The notes below the pieces were generated by a model. The model was not told where the DNA came from. It did no database searches and saw only the letters and a program-made list of their open reading frames with translations. The translations under genes and the position numbers were made by a program. From the NCBI GenBank assembly GCA_002306815.1, contig DBTA01000037.1:108412-172411 (forward strand): a DNA stretch of 64,000 bases, written 5' to 3'. Position 1 is the first letter of the stretch. The number at the start of each line of letters is the position of its first letter. This document shows positions 45,648 to 53,212 of the stretch, in pieces. Source of the stretch: Dehalococcoidia bacterium UBA1328. Its GTDB lineage: Bacteria; Chloroflexota; Dehalococcoidia; Lucifugimonadales; Lucifugimonadaceae.

Positions 45648-46589
45648 TTACGAGTTGCTGGCGTACGCGAGCACAGATTCAAAATCGCCAATGTTGGAGA
45701 TGTTCGCACGGCGTTCGATTCGCTTCACCATGCCAGACAGGACCTTGCCGTGTCCGATCTCGTAGAAGGTGTCGATTCCGTCGTTCAGCATGAACTTCAC
45801 AGTGTTGTTCCACTGTACACATGAAGTTAGCTGCATTCGGAGTTCTTCCTTCACCTCGTCAGCGGTGTTGAGCGACTTTGCAGTCACGTTACCAATTAGC
45901 GGAACGACAGGGTCGTGGAAGTTCAGGGAATCGATCATTGCATTCAGGCCTTCCTGAGCTGGGCTCATAAGACCTGAGTGGAAGGCACCACCAACCTGTA
46001 GTGGGATTGCCTTCTTGGCGCCTCTAGCGCTGGCAATATCGATTGCCATTGCGAGGCTGTGGTGGTCACCGGCGAGAATGATCTGCTGCTCGGTGTTGAT
46101 GGTCGACATTTGTGCGCCGGACTCTCGACAGATTTCTTCTGCGGTTACTTCGTCGAGACCAATGATGGCGGCCATTCCGCCTGGTCGCTCGTCACAGGCA
46201 CCCTGCATGAGTCGACCTCGTTCGAGAACGAGTTTTACAGCGTCGGTGATGCTAAGCACACCCGCAACTGCGAGAGCTGAGTACTCACCGAGTGAGTGAC
46301 CAGCAGTTGCGTTTGGAACCTGGAGGATGCCAGTGGCTTCTTCCATTGCTCGCCATGCAGCAACTGAAGTTGCAAGAATTGCAGGCTGAGTGTTTTCCGT
46401 CTGACGTAGTTCGTCTTCCGGGCCTTCGAACATCATGGTCGAAAGCTTGCGACCCAGTGTGTCGTCAATTTCGTCGAACACCTCGCGTGCCGAGATGGAG
46501 TTCAGATAAAGGTCCTTACCCATACCGACGGCCTGTGAGCCTTGGCCTGGGAACAAGAACGCAATCTTCGGATCTGTCTGGGTAGTCAT
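45648..46589 (-). CDS. fabD: Malonyl-CoA:ACP transacylase
   Basis: A 313-residue FabD that loads malonyl onto ACP. GQGSQ near 15-19 forms the oxyanion loop, catalytic Ser99 is in AGHSLGEYSA, Arg lies in LVLERGRLMQ near 123, and the His is in GGAFHSGLM near 205. It functions with the neighbouring AcpP. Normal length. Confidence 0.97.
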   Translation of the reverse strand: MTTQTDPKIAFLFPGQGSQAVGMGKDLYLNSISAREVFDEIDDTLGRKLSTMMFEGPEDELRQTENTQPAILATSVAAWRAMEEATGILQVPNATAGHSLGEYSALAVAGVLSITDAVKLVLERGRLMQGACDERPGGMAAIIGLDEVTAEEICRESGAQMSTINTEQQIILAGDHHSLAMAIDIASARGAKKAIPLQVGGAFHSGLMSPAQEGLNAMIDSLNFHDPVVPLIGNVTAKSLNTADEVKEELRMQLTSCVQWNNTVKFMLNDGIDTFYEIGHGKVLSGMVKRIERRANISNIGDFESVLAYASNS

Positions 46590-46623
46590 GTCGAAACGAC
46601 TCTCCTGCCTGATAATTCAGTGT

Positions 46624-46878
46624 TTATAAGGACTCTGACTCTTCTGACTCTTTAGAGGCAGCTGCAACTGGGGTTACCTGCTCAAGTTGATTAACCCTGT
46701 CCCAATTTCCGGGCATAGTACGCCCCTTGTAGTTGCCACATTCAGGGCAGGTTATATGTGGTTGGGCAACTTCGCCGCATCCGCCGCAAATAGAAAGTGC
46801 TGGCAACTTCATAGCGTTATGAGCGTTTCGGTTTCCCTTGCGAGCTCGGGTATGTTTTTTCTTAGGAAGTGGTGGCAT
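46624..46878 (-). CDS. rpmF: 50S ribosomal protein L32
   Basis: An 84-residue L32 with N-terminal PLPKKKHTRARKGNRNAH and a zinc ribbon (C31, C34, C44, C47). The usual protein is about 60 aa; here a Ser/Glu-rich C-terminal tail of roughly 20 residues is added. Its position between DUF177 and fabD is the classical arrangement. Confidence 0.95.
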   Translation of the reverse strand: MPPLPKKKHTRARKGNRNAHNAMKLPALSICGGCGEVAQPHITCPECGNYKGRTMPGNWDRVNQLEQVTPVAAASKESEESESL

Positions 46879-46906
46879 ATCTTTTATTCAGTGGGTCTCT
46901 GCCCAA

Positions 46907-47449
46907 TCAATCTGCGGATTCTGCGCCTTTTTCCATCAATTTCGCAAGACCCGCCCAGCGCAGATCAAACGAACTTTTGGCGCACGAGCACTGAATTATA
47001 TTGCGATTTACGGTGCATGTGGGGCAAATTCCCAGGCAATCGTCTTTGCAAAGAGGTGCAATTGGGAGTGCACCCAGTATGGCTTGGCCTAATCCTTCTG
47101 TTAGATCGAGGAAGTTCTGTTCATCGATAATAAGCGCCGAATCGTAGTAATCGTCGTCGGTTCTGTTGTTCGGGCCGTCTACCAGATCGGCGTTTAACGG
47201 AGTGAACTCCTCTTCCATGTTCACAAATACGTTTACGGTTGCCGGTTCAAGGCACCTGCTGCACGAATCGTGAGTTTCGGCTTCTATTTCAGCGTTCACC
47301 AGAACAGTGCGATCGGTTCGCATGAGACGGACCTGACCGTTGATTTTTTTTATCGAATGTCCGCTAATTCGCAGGCTTTCATTTTCGATTTCGTGTTGCT
47401 GACTATCGCCGAGATTACCGGTGAGCAGGCCTGCAATGTTGTAGATCAT
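46907..47449 (-). CDS. DUF177 (YceD-like) protein
   Basis: A 180-residue member of the DUF177/YceD family that usually precedes rpmF and is linked to 23S rRNA or ribosome assembly. Visible features: DSCSRCLEPATVNVFVNMEEEF near 62-83, and the Cys cluster CKDDCLGICPTC near 138 with CSC further on. Starts at 47449, 28 bases before L32. Confidence 0.9.
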   Translation of the reverse strand: MIYNIAGLLTGNLGDSQQHEIENESLRISGHSIKKINGQVRLMRTDRTVLVNAEIEAETHDSCSRCLEPATVNVFVNMEEEFTPLNADLVDGPNNRTDDDYYDSALIIDEQNFLDLTEGLGQAILGALPIAPLCKDDCLGICPTCTVNRNIIQCSCAKSSFDLRWAGLAKLMEKGAESAD

Positions 47450-47553
47450 TAGTCCAATTCCCGGCGATTCATTCGCCTACTCAGGGCCCGGAATCAAGTT
47501 CTGTGTTCAGTGTGCGTTTTGGCTTTCGAAGCTGATTTGCTGAGAAACCAGTT

Positions 47554-47868
47554 TTACTCAGTCCGCCTCGACGCACAGCATTCTACGTAAATCGGCTCCA
47601 CATCGATCCCTTTTTCTTTCAGATCGAATGCAGTTAACTCAATGTCGTCGACTTTGACCGACAGAATTACCGATCCGCTGGTTCGTATCTCTCCGCCGCC
47701 ATGGATGGCAAGCTGACTGCTACCGGCATCAAGAGTTACCCAGTTTTCTTTCGCCAGGTCTTTGCTCGATTCCGTGAAGGTGACCGGAAATCCAAGTGCA
47801 TCATTGTATCACCGTGCCAGTCGGGAGACATTGTTGGCGACGAGGATTATCTGGTAGAGATCGGACAT
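47554..47868 (-). CDS. VOC (glyoxalase/bleomycin-resistance-like) protein with an in-frame TGA at codon 20
   Basis: A 104-residue single VOC domain: LYQIILVANNVSRLAR, then YNDALGFPVTF, LAIHGGG with H56, and VKVDDIE. The ATG at 47868 has a strong AGGAG six bases upstream. TGA occurs at 47811-47809, where most family members have Phe or Trp before Tyr. The frame then runs intact for 84 codons to TAA. A SECIS-like hairpin follows. Readings: selenoprotein, a fresh TGG/CGA-to-TGA nonsense mutation, or sequence error. C97 and C98 form a vicinal pair near the end. Function unknown. Confidence 0.6.
47768..47811 (-). promoter_or_regulatory. Possible SECIS-like hairpin downstream of the VOC TGA
   Basis: After the TGA come 16 nt, then GATTTCC (47792-47786), a 12-nt loop starting GGTC (47785-47774) and GGAATC (47773-47768). 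That is six pairs with one bulged T. The loop begins 24 nt from the UGA. Loop GG and a bulged U recall E. coli fdhF, but the stem is short and imperfect, so chance is likely enough to leave it open. Confidence 0.35.
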
Positions 47869-48075
47869 ATTAAGCTCCTGATTCATTAGTTCGCTCGTAG
47901 GGAGACTACAGTCGAATCGGACACCTGTCTTAGAAACGTTCTCACCTAAAACAGAGATCGGTGAGACGTATGAAGTTTTCCGGTTGTGTTAATTCGCTTG
48001 TACCTGTGTTAACTTTTGATGTGCGCTCTAACAAGTTGAACAAAAATCGCCGAACGGATTCAGCCTAAAAAATCA

Positions 48076-48927
48076 ATGAATAGAAATTCAATCCACCTCG
48101 CAGACAATCTCGATTTTCTGAGTGAAGTTCCTGACAACCAGGTGAACCTGATCTATATCGATCCTCCGTTCAATACTGGTGCGAAGCAGTCGATGACGAG
48201 CCTGAAAACCGTCAGGGATGAGAATGGCGACCGAACCGGGTTTGGTGGCAATCGCTATCGAACGGAGCGTGGGACGAGTAGGTCGTATGAAGATTCATTC
48301 GACGATTACGTTGGGTTTCTTGAACCACGACTAGAGGAAGCGAAACGGATCCTAACAGAGGATGGATCACTTTTTTTACACGTAGATCAACGTGAGTCTC
48401 ACTACTGCAAAATCATGTTGGACAAGGTGTTTGGTCGAAGATCCTTCATGAATGAGATCATCTGGTCTTACGACTATGGAGGTCGGTCAAAACGCAAGTG
48501 GCCTGCTAAGCACGACACGATCTTCTGGTACGCGATCGATCCCAAAAATTACACGTTCAACTCCGATGAAATCGATCGTATTCCTTACATGGCTCCGTCA
48601 CTCGTGAACAAAGAAAAGCGCGAGAAGGGGAAAGTGCCAACCGACGTTTGGTGGCAAACCATTGTGCCGACTAACGGAAAGGAAAGAACCGGGTATCCAA
48701 CTCAGAAACCCATGGCGATTCTCGAACGAATCGTGAAAGTTCACTCGAACTCGGGCGATTTGATTCTGGATTTCTTCGGAGGTTCAGGAACCACAGCAGT
48801 GGCTGCAGCTAAAAACGGACGTGACTTCTTGCTGGTTGATGCGAACTCAGAAGCGGTGAAAGTTTCAGCGAGCAGGTTGAGCGAGTACGACCCGGAGTGC
48901 CTGGGGTTTATTCCGCCTGGTCAGTAG
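48076..48927 (+). CDS. Site-specific DNA methyltransferase (N6-adenine or N4-cytosine, beta class)
   Basis: A 283-residue amino-methyltransferase. The catalytic motif IV YIDPPFNTG (DPPF at 29-32) precedes the SAM motif I DLILDFFGGSGTTAVAA near 232, the beta-class order. The target-recognition region lies between (residues about 100-220). No restriction endonuclease or specificity gene is adjacent, so it is an orphan. The recognition site cannot be deduced. Its last 20 bases overlap the convergent gene at 48908. Confidence 0.9.
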   Translation: MNRNSIHLADNLDFLSEVPDNQVNLIYIDPPFNTGAKQSMTSLKTVRDENGDRTGFGGNRYRTERGTSRSYEDSFDDYVGFLEPRLEEAKRILTEDGSLFLHVDQRESHYCKIMLDKVFGRRSFMNEIIWSYDYGGRSKRKWPAKHDTIFWYAIDPKNYTFNSDEIDRIPYMAPSLVNKEKREKGKVPTDVWWQTIVPTNGKERTGYPTQKPMAILERIVKVHSNSGDLILDFFGGSGTTAVAAAKNGRDFLLVDANSEAVKVSASRLSEYDPECLGFIPPGQ

Positions 48928-49432
48928 TGAGTCGTCGCGAAATCGATAATTCCAGTTCGTATGGGCGCCGGGAGCTAATGTAGTAGGTGCGATCTTTTCC
49001 ATTTTCTTCGAGCTCCAACTCAACACCTGTATGAAGGAAAGGTACTGACCATGCTCGGTGCCCACCCCTGGCGTAGCGGATTCCGGATCCCCCATATTTG
49101 ACGAATGAGTAGGGAGTGGATTTCACCGTGCGGATTTGATCGTGGTGGAAGCGTTTCCTGAACTTACCGTATCCAAACGCCACATGGGTGCTGTCGACCC
49201 AAACCACCAGTTTTCTAAACCAGATTGCGACAGCTGCCATCATAATGGTTCCAATGCCCATCGCAGGGTAGTAAACCCAGACCACCCAGCCGCGTAAATC
49301 CTGGTACTGGAAAATCGTGGGAACAATCGTTCCCGCGAGCATTGCGACAATTGCTCCGTAAAAAATTGCCATCAATCCCCACGGCATCGATATTTGCTCG
49401 TAGAACAATTCGTTGTCTGGCGATTCGCTCAT
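48908..49432 (-). CDS. Hypothetical membrane protein with PH-like domain, 174 aa
   Basis: Two TM segments at about 19-40 and 50-71 followed by a soluble domain (KLVVWVDSTHVAFGYGKFRKRFHHDQIRTVKS) that resembles bacterial PH-type (bPH) membrane proteins. A conserved role is unknown. The 3' end overlaps the methyltransferase by 20 bases in convergent orientation. It starts 24 bases before the acyl-CoA dehydrogenase stop. Confidence 0.65.
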   Translation of the reverse strand: MSESPDNELFYEQISMPWGLMAIFYGAIVAMLAGTIVPTIFQYQDLRGWVVWVYYPAMGIGTIMMAAVAIWFRKLVVWVDSTHVAFGYGKFRKRFHHDQIRTVKSTPYSFVKYGGSGIRYARGGHRAWSVPFLHTGVELELEENGKDRTYYISSRRPYELELSISRRLTTDQAE

Positions 49433-49455
49433 TTGATTCAGTAGGTGAGATGCGG

Positions 49456-50598
49456 TCAGTCGCCCAACAGAGCTCTCGAAATTACGAGTCTCTGGATTTC
49501 GCTTGTGCCTTCATATATCTCAGTGACACGCTGGTCTCGGTAGATTCGCTCGACTGCTGACGGTTTGAAGTATCCGACTCCACCGTGGATTTGCAGCGCC
49601 TTGCTGGCGATTCTTCCAGCGGCTTCCGACGCATATAGCTTTGCCATTGCCGATTCTTTGCCATGAGGCAGTCCAGCATCGTATAAGGTCGCCGCACGGT
49701 AAGTAAGAAGTCGGGCAGCATCAAGTTCCACAGCCATATCGGCCATAGAGAACTGCAACGCCTGACGCGATGCGATCGGCTTACCGAAAGTCATTCTCTG
49801 TTTGGAATAAGAGACGGCTGCGTCGAGTGCCCCTTTTGCGAGTCCAAGACACTGAGCGGCGATCATAATTCTGCTGGAGTCGAGGATCTTGAGCGCCAGT
49901 TTGTAGCCCTCGCCTTCCTCTCCGAGTCGATTGCCTACAGGGATGCGGCAATTGTCGAATACCAACTCGGCTGTGGCACACCCCTTCATGCCCATCTTTC
50001 CATGTTGTGGATTAATGGTGAATCCAGGTGTGCCTTTCTCTACCACCACTGCGGTAACACCTTTGTGTCCGGCGTCCTTATCGTGGTTGGTGAATACGGA
50101 GACCACGTCCGCAACTGCTCCGTTAGTGCAGAACAGCTTCGATCCGTTCAGGACATATTCATCGCCGTCTCTTGTAAGCGAGGTCTCGAGCGCGAGTGCG
50201 TCGCTGCCGGTAGCGGGTTCCGTTAGCGCGAACGCAGCAATCTTTTCGCCGGAAGCGAGGGATGGGAGCCATCGTTGTCGCTGCTCGTCGTTCCCGCCGT
50301 GATAGATCGTTTGTGAACCGAGAGAAACGTGTGTGATGAGTACAGTGCTGGTAGAGCCGCACGCAGCGCTCACTTCTTCGAGTACGACCATGAAATCCTG
50401 GTACTCGCCCCCAGACCCACCGAACTCTTCAGGAACGGTCATACCGGTAAGTCCAAGTTGCGCGAGCCCCTTGAGCTGCTCCATCGGGAACTCTTCTTTT
50501 TCATCCACCTGATTGGCGAGCGGTGCCAGATTCTCGGCGGCGAATTCTCTAACCGTAGTAACCAACATGTTCTGCTGTTCGTTGTAGAACGGCTGCAT
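49456..50598 (-). CDS. Acyl-CoA dehydrogenase
   Basis: A 380-residue FAD-dependent dehydrogenase that introduces the alpha-beta double bond in acyl-CoA. Motifs: FALTEPATGSDA near 126, LNGSKLFCTNG near 152, CLGLAKGALDAAVSYSKQRMTFGKPI near 243, and IYRDQRVTEIYEGTSEIQR near 350, which contains the catalytic Glu. Substrate chain length or branching is not resolvable. No ETF or other beta-oxidation genes are adjacent. Confidence 0.94.
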   Translation of the reverse strand: MQPFYNEQQNMLVTTVREFAAENLAPLANQVDEKEEFPMEQLKGLAQLGLTGMTVPEEFGGSGGEYQDFMVVLEEVSAACGSTSTVLITHVSLGSQTIYHGGNDEQRQRWLPSLASGEKIAAFALTEPATGSDALALETSLTRDGDEYVLNGSKLFCTNGAVADVVSVFTNHDKDAGHKGVTAVVVEKGTPGFTINPQHGKMGMKGCATAELVFDNCRIPVGNRLGEEGEGYKLALKILDSSRIMIAAQCLGLAKGALDAAVSYSKQRMTFGKPIASRQALQFSMADMAVELDAARLLTYRAATLYDAGLPHGKESAMAKLYASEAAGRIASKALQIHGGVGYFKPSAVERIYRDQRVTEIYEGTSEIQRLVISRALLGD

Positions 50599-50825
50599 CT
50601 ATATGTTCCCTGAGTGGTTTATATGGATCTCTGGTCGAAGAAATCGACCATGCTCGCTAATGAGCTGGCGTAACGATACTTGCATTGATTGTGCATTCAC
50701 ACTTCACCGTATCGCCATCCCAGCTTAAAGATTTAGAAGGGATAACGATAGACTTCACGATCGATAACGCTTCACTTGAAGCGGACTTCCCCCGGTGTGG
50801 GAGTCCGGAATGATCGGAACTTTAC

Positions 50826-51326
50826 TTGCGAATACTTGGCATCGACCCGGGACTTACAAGCACTGGATACGGTTTGATCGATGTCGATGACCACGGTTTC
50901 AAGGCTGTCGAAGGGGGAGTAGTTCGCACCAAATCCGATCAGCCAATGGAGCAGCGATTATACTCGATTTACTCGGTGATTCGAGACGTGATTAGCGAGT
51001 TTCGGCCAGACGTTGTAGCGGTTGAAGAACTACACGCCAGATTCGCGAAGACAGCGTTGCTCCTGGGACACGCACGTGGAGTTGCCGTAATGGCGGCAGG
51101 CGAAGCGGACATTCCTGTTCACAACTACCAGCCGAGTCGCGCGAAGAATCTGGTTACTGGTTCAGGACGTGCAGATAAACAGCAAATGAAACAGGCGATC
51201 GCAGTTCATTTGGAGACTCCGGATGCGGCCAAGAATGAGCATGTAGCCGACGCGTTCTCAATTGCAATTGCGCACGCGGTTATGAGCCAGAGTTCGGCAG
51301 TCGCCGCAATCGAAGCATCAAAGTAG
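50826..51326 (+). CDS. ruvC: Holliday junction resolvase RuvC
   Basis: A 166-residue RNase H-fold endonuclease. Catalytic Asp7 in LGIDPGLTSTGYG, Glu in VAVEELH near 66, and the paired Asp in NEHVADAFSIAIAH near 139. TTG start at 50826. It begins a ruvC-ruvA-ruvB operon. A hairpin (GGACTTCCC with GGGAGTCC) lies just upstream at 50792-50815 without a T-tract; its role is unknown. Confidence 0.95.
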   Translation: MRILGIDPGLTSTGYGLIDVDDHGFKAVEGGVVRTKSDQPMEQRLYSIYSVIRDVISEFRPDVVAVEELHARFAKTALLLGHARGVAVMAAGEADIPVHNYQPSRAKNLVTGSGRADKQQMKQAIAVHLETPDAAKNEHVADAFSIAIAHAVMSQSSAVAAIEASK

Positions 51327-51338
51327 ACCCTTCCGATA

Positions 51339-51986
51339 ATGATCAGTTACATCACTGGAACAATCCGAAACCTGACTCGTGAACCAGGGCGTGCCGTGGT
51401 TATAGCGGGGGGGGTTGGGTATGAAATTAGCCTGCCAACCTATGTGTATCAGTCGCTTGCTAACGACGGGATTCGAGAAGGTTCTGACGTTGAGCTAGAA
51501 ATCTACTATCACGTCACCGAGCGTCAGCCAAAGCCAATGTTGGTCGGCTTCCGACACCCGACCGAAAAGCAGTTTTTCGAGCAATTGATACAGGTTGAGG
51601 GTATAGGTCCTGCCAAAGCTGCCTCTGCACTGGTGTTCCCGGTTTCAACAATTGCTTCAGCGATAGAAACCGAAGATCTTGGTTCGCTTCAGCGATTGCC
51701 GGGTATAGGTAGTCGTGCGGCGCAAAAGATCGTCGCTACTTTGCGCGGCAAGGTGGCTGCAACCGCGTTGCTGCAAGATGCCGGTATTTCCGAGCAAGGC
51801 CAAAAATCGCCCACAGCATCAGATGCACGATCAGAGGCGATCGAAGCGCTGGTCACTCTTGGATATCGACCGACAGAGGCGCAGGAAAAAATCGATGATG
51901 TGATCAGGCGGACTCCTGATGTTGCCGACGACCTGCAGGAATTGATGCGAGAAGTATTCAAAGCGCAGGTTTCGGCTCAGGAATGA
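51339..51986 (+). CDS. ruvA: Holliday junction DNA helicase subunit RuvA
   Basis: A 215-residue RuvA that binds four-way junctions as a tetramer and loads RuvB. N-terminal OB fold (MISYITGTIRN, YEISLPTYVYQSL), two helix-hairpin-helix motifs (VEGIGPAKAASAL near 88 and LPGIGSRAAQKIV near 123) and a C-terminal RuvB-binding helical domain (EAIEALVTLGYRPTEAQEKI). It ends with TGA. Confidence 0.96.
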   Translation: MISYITGTIRNLTREPGRAVVIAGGVGYEISLPTYVYQSLANDGIREGSDVELEIYYHVTERQPKPMLVGFRHPTEKQFFEQLIQVEGIGPAKAASALVFPVSTIASAIETEDLGSLQRLPGIGSRAAQKIVATLRGKVAATALLQDAGISEQGQKSPTASDARSEAIEALVTLGYRPTEAQEKIDDVIRRTPDVADDLQELMREVFKAQVSAQE

Positions 51987-52042
51987 CGTACCATTTCGGG
52001 ATGTTGACCCACGGAACTGCTCATCGAGTTTGGAGTTATTGA

Positions 52043-53170
52043 TTGGCTTCAGGGCCAGACGAAAACGGAAGAGAACGGATTGTTCAGGCGAGTGCATCGG
52101 CAGATGACTCTGAAAAAGTTGCCGGGGAACAAGCGTTGAGGGAACGCGCTCAAGTTCTTTCAACTCAGCCCGATTCAGATGCTGAAACGCAGTCGAGAGA
52201 TCTTCGACCAAAACGCTTCCAGGAGTACGTCGGTCAACGGGCTGTTGTTGACAGCATTTCTATCGCAGTAATGGCGGCGAAGAAGCGAGGCGAGACTCTC
52301 GACCACGCTTTGTTCCACGGTCCTCCAGGTCTGGGCAAGACCACTATTTCGCAAATAATTGCTAGGGAGTTGGATTCGCAATTAATCCACACTTCAGGAC
52401 CTGCGCTTGAACGGCCAGCGGACGTTGTGGGTTTGTTATCTAACCTGAAGCCCGGCGATGTTTTGTTTATCGACGAAATTCACCGGCTGTCTCACGCTGT
52501 TGAGGAGTATCTGTACTCGGCAATGGAAGACTTCCGAGTCGACTTCATGACGGGTTCAGGTGCTTTCGCTAAGACGATCAATCTGCCACTTCAACCGTTT
52601 ACTCTGATCGGATCTACGACCCGAGCGGGAATGTTGAGTGCGCCTCTGCGTGAGAGATTCGGGTTGGCTTACCACCTTGACTTCTATTCGACCGAAGAGT
52701 TGGCGCAGGTTGTCACTCGTTCCGCCAGGATTCTTGAAGTAGAAATTGATAGCGATGGAGCTACAGAGATCGCCCGTCGATCTCGAGGGACGCCTCGTAT
52801 TTCGAACCGACTACTGCGGCGCGTTCGCGATTTCGCTGAAGTTAGGAATTCGGGGGCGGTGACAGCGTCGGTGGCTTCCGAAGCGCTTGAGATCGAAGGC
52901 GTAGACTCGCTCGGACTTGATCGACTCGACCGGTTGTATCTAACGACATTGTCGAAGAACTACCAGGGTGGTCCCGCCGGTATACAGGCTCTGGCTGCAA
53001 CTATTAACGAGGATCAGCAAACGCTCGAAGATGTTGTTGAACCGTTCCTTCTCAAGATCGGGTTCATTGTGCGGACGCCGCAGGGACGTCGCTCAACGCC
53101 CGTAGGCTTCGAGCACGTTGGATTACCGCCTCGCCGGGACGGTTCATCAGGTCAGGGTACGCTGCTCTAA
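52043..53170 (+). CDS. ruvB: Holliday junction branch-migration ATPase RuvB
   Basis: A 375-residue AAA+ motor. An N-terminal polar extension of about 50 residues precedes the core (RPKRFQEYVGQ). Walker A GPPGLGKT is at 93-100, Walker B FIDEIHRL follows near 141, and sensor 1/arginine-finger segments IGSTTRAG and RERFGL come next. The C-terminal winged helix carries LGLDRLDRLYL and FIVRTPQGR. TTG start. Last gene of ruvCAB. Confidence 0.96.
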   Translation: MASGPDENGRERIVQASASADDSEKVAGEQALRERAQVLSTQPDSDAETQSRDLRPKRFQEYVGQRAVVDSISIAVMAAKKRGETLDHALFHGPPGLGKTTISQIIARELDSQLIHTSGPALERPADVVGLLSNLKPGDVLFIDEIHRLSHAVEEYLYSAMEDFRVDFMTGSGAFAKTINLPLQPFTLIGSTTRAGMLSAPLRERFGLAYHLDFYSTEELAQVVTRSARILEVEIDSDGATEIARRSRGTPRISNRLLRRVRDFAEVRNSGAVTASVASEALEIEGVDSLGLDRLDRLYLTTLSKNYQGGPAGIQALAATINEDQQTLEDVVEPFLLKIGFIVRTPQGRRSTPVGFEHVGLPPRRDGSSGQGTLL

Positions 53171-53172
53171 AT

Positions 53173-53194
53173 CACCCCCAAGTGTCTAGGGGTG
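53173..53194. terminator. Weak hairpin between convergent ruvB and ABC exporter genes
   Basis: CACCCC and GGGGTG pair around a 10-base loop, right after the ruvB stop. Neither strand has a clear T-tract immediately after, so terminator function is uncertain. Confidence 0.35.
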
Positions 53195-53212
53195 TCGCGA
53201 TCATTCCAGTTT

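Noticed and set aside
50792..50815. Terminator before ruvC
   Set aside because: The hairpin has a bulge and no T-run, and no gene on the plus strand precedes it. It may just be structure in the leader.
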